A stretch of 35,522 nt of DNA from Patescibacteria group bacterium (lineage in GTDB: Bacteria > Patescibacteriota > Minisyncoccia > Phycocordibacterales > GWA1-40-21): assembly GCA_018968925.1 (NCBI GenBank), contig JAGWZI010000005.1, forward strand, positions 1-35,522. Direction: 5' to 3'. Position 1 is the stretch's first letter, and the number at the start of each line of letters is the position of its first letter. This document shows positions 33,113 through 35,522 of this stretch, piece by piece. The translations under genes and the position numbers were made by a program. The notes beneath the pieces were generated by a model, which saw nothing but the letters and a program-made list of their open reading frames with translations, searched no databases and was not told the DNA's origin.

Positions 33113-33978
33113 TCGAACCGAAAACCCTCATCACCAAACCTTCGCGCGATTACGAGCTCCTCGATTCCGGGAACGGAGAGAAGCTCGAGCGGTGGGGAAA
33201 ATATGTCCTGCGGCGGCCGGATCCGCAGGCGCTGTGGAACAAGAATCTGCCGGAAAGCGAATGGAAAAGCGCGGATGCGGTTTTTGATGCAAATAAAAAA
33301 GTCTGGAAAAAGAAAAATGAGAGCATGCGGAACGAGTGGCAGGTTTCGTTCGGCGATGTGAAGTTCAACGTGAAGCCGACGGCGTTCAAGCACACCGGCG
33401 TCTTTCCCGAGCAGGAGCCGAACTGGCAATGGACTGCGGAGAAAATACAAAATGCCGGCCGGCCGGTGAAAGTTTTGAATCTTTTCGGCTACACGGGCGG
33501 GGCGACGCTTGCCGCGCTTTCCGCCGGAGCGGACGTGACGCACGTGGACGGATCGAAAGCGGCGGTGAATTGGGCAAAGGAAAACGCCGCGATTTCGGAT
33601 CTCGATAAGAAACCGGTGCGCTGGCTCGTGGACGATGCGCGCAAATTCGTCATGCGCGAGATCAAGCGCGGAGGGAAGTATGATGCGATCGTCATGGATC
33701 CGCCGGCGTTCGGCCGCGGCGGCAAGGGCGAGATCTGGAAGATCGAAACCGACCTGCTCAAACTCCTCGAGGATTGCGCGAAGATCCTTTCGGATGATCC
33801 GCTCTTTTTCATCGTGAACGGCTACGCGTCCGGTTATTCCGCGACGGCGTATGTTAATGCGCTCGAACCGATCATGAAAACGTATGGCGGCGCGTTCGAA
33901 CACGGCGAACTCGCGATACAGGAATCGAAATCGGAGAGGCTTTTGCCGGCAGGAATCTTTGTTCGATTCAGCAAATGA
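33109..33978 (+). CDS. RlmI-like SAM-dependent RNA methyltransferase
   Basis: 289 residues. Motif I VLNLFGYTGGATLAALSAGA, then HVDGSKAAVNWAKENA (motif II) and the catalytic-site motif DPPAFGRGGKGEIW mark the PF10672/RlmI-RlmK-type group, which methylates 23S rRNA. The usual N-terminal PUA domain is not clear; the first ~90 residues are a charged region with RWGKYVLRRPDPQALW. The exact rRNA target is not known. It overlaps tatD by four bases and is followed by folD 1 base after the stop, so the three are probably one transcript. Confidence -1.
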   Translation: MIEPKTLITKPSRDYELLDSGNGEKLERWGKYVLRRPDPQALWNKNLPESEWKSADAVFDANKKVWKKKNESMRNEWQVSFGDVKFNVKPTAFKHTGVFPEQEPNWQWTAEKIQNAGRPVKVLNLFGYTGGATLAALSAGADVTHVDGSKAAVNWAKENAAISDLDKKPVRWLVDDARKFVMREIKRGGKYDAIVMDPPAFGRGGKGEIWKIETDLLKLLEDCAKILSDDPLFFIVNGYASGYSATAYVNALEPIMKTYGGAFEHGELAIQESKSERLLPAGIFVRFSK

Positions 33979-33979
33979 C

Positions 33980-34825
33980 ATGGAGGTGCTTTTGGACGGG
34001 AAAGTCGTGCGCAATGCGATCGCCGCAAAATTGTCGGCGGAAATAGCGAAGCTCGGCAAAAAGCCGACGCTTGCCATCATCCAGGTCGGCGATGACGAGC
34101 GTTCATCGGTCTATATTGGGCAAAAGAAGATCTTCGGCGAGAAGATCGGTTGTTCGGTTGACCATGTCCGTTTCGCGTCATCGGTTCCCGAAAACGAAAT
34201 CGTCGGAAAAATAACGGAACTCAATCGGGACGAACGAGTGCACGGGATCATCGTGCAGCTGCCGTTGCCGTCCGGCTTCGATGAAAAGAAGATCACCGAA
34301 GCGATCGATCCGAAAAAGGACGTCGACGGATTGCATTCCGAAAATATGAGACGTCTCGAGGAAGATCGTGGCGGAGGATTCGTTCCGGCGACGGCGAAGG
34401 GCGTGCTTTCGCTCCTTGATTTTTATAAAATTTCGATCAAAGGAAAAAAGGCGGCAGTGATCGGCCGTTCGCGTCTTGTCGGCCGTCCGGTCGCTCTTTT
34501 GCTCGCGCATCGGGGAGCGTCCGTCACCGTCTGCCACCGCGGCACGAAGGATGTTCCCGCGGAAACGAGGAAAGCGGATATCTTCGTTGCCGCGGCCGGA
34601 CATCCGGCGCTCGTCACGAACGACTTTGTCCGTCCCGGCCAGGTGGTCATCGATGTCGGCATTACGAAAAGAGGCGACAAAATCGTCGGCGATGTCGATT
34701 TTGAGGCCGTATCCGGGGTTGTTTCGGCGATTACGCCCGTCCCCGGCGGCATCGGTCCTCTGACCGTCGTTTCGCTTTTTGAGAATCTTCTGATAGCATA
34801 CCAAGAAGAGAAAGGTCTGAAATAA
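33980..34825 (+). CDS. folD: Bifunctional methylenetetrahydrofolate dehydrogenase/cyclohydrolase FolD
   Basis: 281 residues, the normal length. FolD converts 5,10-methylene-THF to 10-formyl-THF by way of methenyl-THF, using NADP. Catalytic residues Y45 and K49 (YIGQK), the VQLPLP motif, the DVDGLH Asp region, the dinucleotide-binding IGRSRLVGRPVA and the C-terminal PVPGGIGPLTV are all present. ATG 33980 follows the methyltransferase stop by 1 base, and the alternative upstream start lies inside that gene. It shows that folate one-carbon metabolism is at least partly kept. Confidence -1.
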   Translation: MEVLLDGKVVRNAIAAKLSAEIAKLGKKPTLAIIQVGDDERSSVYIGQKKIFGEKIGCSVDHVRFASSVPENEIVGKITELNRDERVHGIIVQLPLPSGFDEKKITEAIDPKKDVDGLHSENMRRLEEDRGGGFVPATAKGVLSLLDFYKISIKGKKAAVIGRSRLVGRPVALLLAHRGASVTVCHRGTKDVPAETRKADIFVAAAGHPALVTNDFVRPGQVVIDVGITKRGDKIVGDVDFEAVSGVVSAITPVPGGIGPLTVVSLFENLLIAYQEEKGLK

Positions 34826-34851
34826 TTTATCAGCGAATAGCAATAACGCAT

Positions 34852-35522
34852 ATGGAAAACAATACGAACAACGGCATGCATTGGTGTTCGGGTCGGCGCG
34901 CATGGAGGATCCTCTGGGTCGTCATCATTGCGGTGATCGTCGGATCGGCGGTCGCGAGCGGTTTCGGTTGGAGGGGCCACAAGAATGACCAGCAGGACAC
35001 GATCGTCATTTCCGGCACCGGTAAGGTGGTGGTGAAGCCGGACATGGCCACGGTCTCGTTCTCGGTCATGCAGGAGAACATGGATGTCTCGAAGGCGTCC
35101 GATGCGGTGAATACGAAGATCGCGGCGATCACGAAAGCGCTCGCCGCGGACGGCGTCGCGGATGCGGATATCACGACGACCGATTACAGCGTCTATCCGC
35201 GCTACAACTACGTCAACACGACCGTTCCGAACGGATCGATGATGCCGATCCCGGTCGGCGGTACGCAGGTGCTCGCCGGTTATGACGTGACGCAGTCGAT
35301 CGAAGTGAAGATCCGCGACCTCTCGAAAGCAGGCAATGTCGTCACCGACCTCACCGGTCTTGGCGTGACGAACATGAGCGGTCTCAATTTCACCGAGGAC
35401 AAGTATGACGACCTCGTGAAGCAGGCGCGCGACCAGGCGATCGCCGACGCGAGGAGCCAGGCCGATTCGCTCGCCAAATCGCTCGGCGTGCGGCTCGACA
35501 AGATCGTCGGCTATTCCGACAA
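34852..35522 (+). CDS. SIMPL-domain (DUF541) protein, 3' end outside window
   Basis: The first ~223 residues are visible. A short cytoplasmic N-terminus (MENNTNNGMHWCSGRRAWR) precedes one membrane segment (about 19-38, ILWVVIIAVIVGSAVASGFG), which acts as a membrane anchor or uncleaved signal. The SIMPL domain follows: ISGTGKVVVKPDMATVSFSV, then KALAADGVADADITTTDYSVYPRYNY and the GYDVTQSIEVKIRDLSKAG strand-helix unit (key part DVTQSIEVKIRDL). SIMPL proteins are envelope-exposed and poorly understood; some affect oxidative stress or signalling. No clear -10 at the 6-base distance is seen. It lies 26 bases after folD and may be in the same transcript. Confidence -1.
   Translation, partial: MENNTNNGMHWCSGRRAWRILWVVIIAVIVGSAVASGFGWRGHKNDQQDTIVISGTGKVVVKPDMATVSFSVMQENMDVSKASDAVNTKIAAITKALAADGVADADITTTDYSVYPRYNYVNTTVPNGSMMPIPVGGTQVLAGYDVTQSIEVKIRDLSKAGNVVTDLTGLGVTNMSGLNFTEDKYDDLVKQARDQAIADARSQADSLAKSLGVRLDKIVGYSD

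Overview
The window looks like a chromosomal segment of a Patescibacteria (Candidate Phyla Radiation) bacterium, most likely a Parcubacteria-type lineage. This is inferred from content, not from any search. Supporting points are a trigger factor without its prolyl-isomerase domain, a DNA polymerase I without a proofreading domain, a compact type IV pilus operon, several large secreted proteins of loose domain make-up, and many -10 boxes placed so close to start codons that the messages should be leaderless. TGA is used as a stop, which argues against the Gracilibacteria and Absconditabacteria. The DNA is GC-rich, except for AT-richer islands at 1-940, about 15840-16400, 16800-17660 and about 20400-21600.

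Layout. 1-939 is the 3' part of a HigA-like antitoxin/ImmA-IrrE metallopeptidase gene. 954-3996 (minus) holds ruvB and a pilB with a zinc-type tetracysteine motif, separated by a 319-base spacer with an unusual nested inverted-repeat structure. 4135-6082 (plus) holds two envelope proteins, one with a YTGTGYTD repeat and a sortase-like motif. 6162-9018 is tsaE-polA. 9011-12224 (minus) is nusA, a secreted Ala/Ser-rich protein, a small membrane protein and trigger factor; nusA has a candidate attenuator in its leader. 12380-16042 is a 1220-residue surface protein with a six-bladed NHL propeller. 16110-16658 (minus) and 21616-22197 (plus) are two related S/T/P-rich lipoproteins that bracket a TraB/ChaN-like protein, a methyltransferase, an ABC exporter and an M16 peptidase.

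22274-29196 is a tightly packed type IV pilus operon: pilin, PilB, PilC, three more prepilin-like proteins and a large PilX-like protein with a beta-rich C-terminal region. 29227-35522 is mostly housekeeping: an AI-2E family transporter, metG, a small orphan gene with its own promoter and terminator, tatD, an RlmI-like methyltransferase, folD and the start of a SIMPL-domain protein.

The pilus operon, the distant second pilB, the NHL protein, the repeat protein and the lipoproteins together suggest a cell that invests heavily in surface attachment, as expected of an episymbiont; this is inference. No rRNA, tRNA, CRISPR array or insertion sequence was recognised. The least explained signals are the ruvB-pilB spacer, the regular 6-nt distance between -10 boxes and start codons, and the mixed architecture of the NHL protein.
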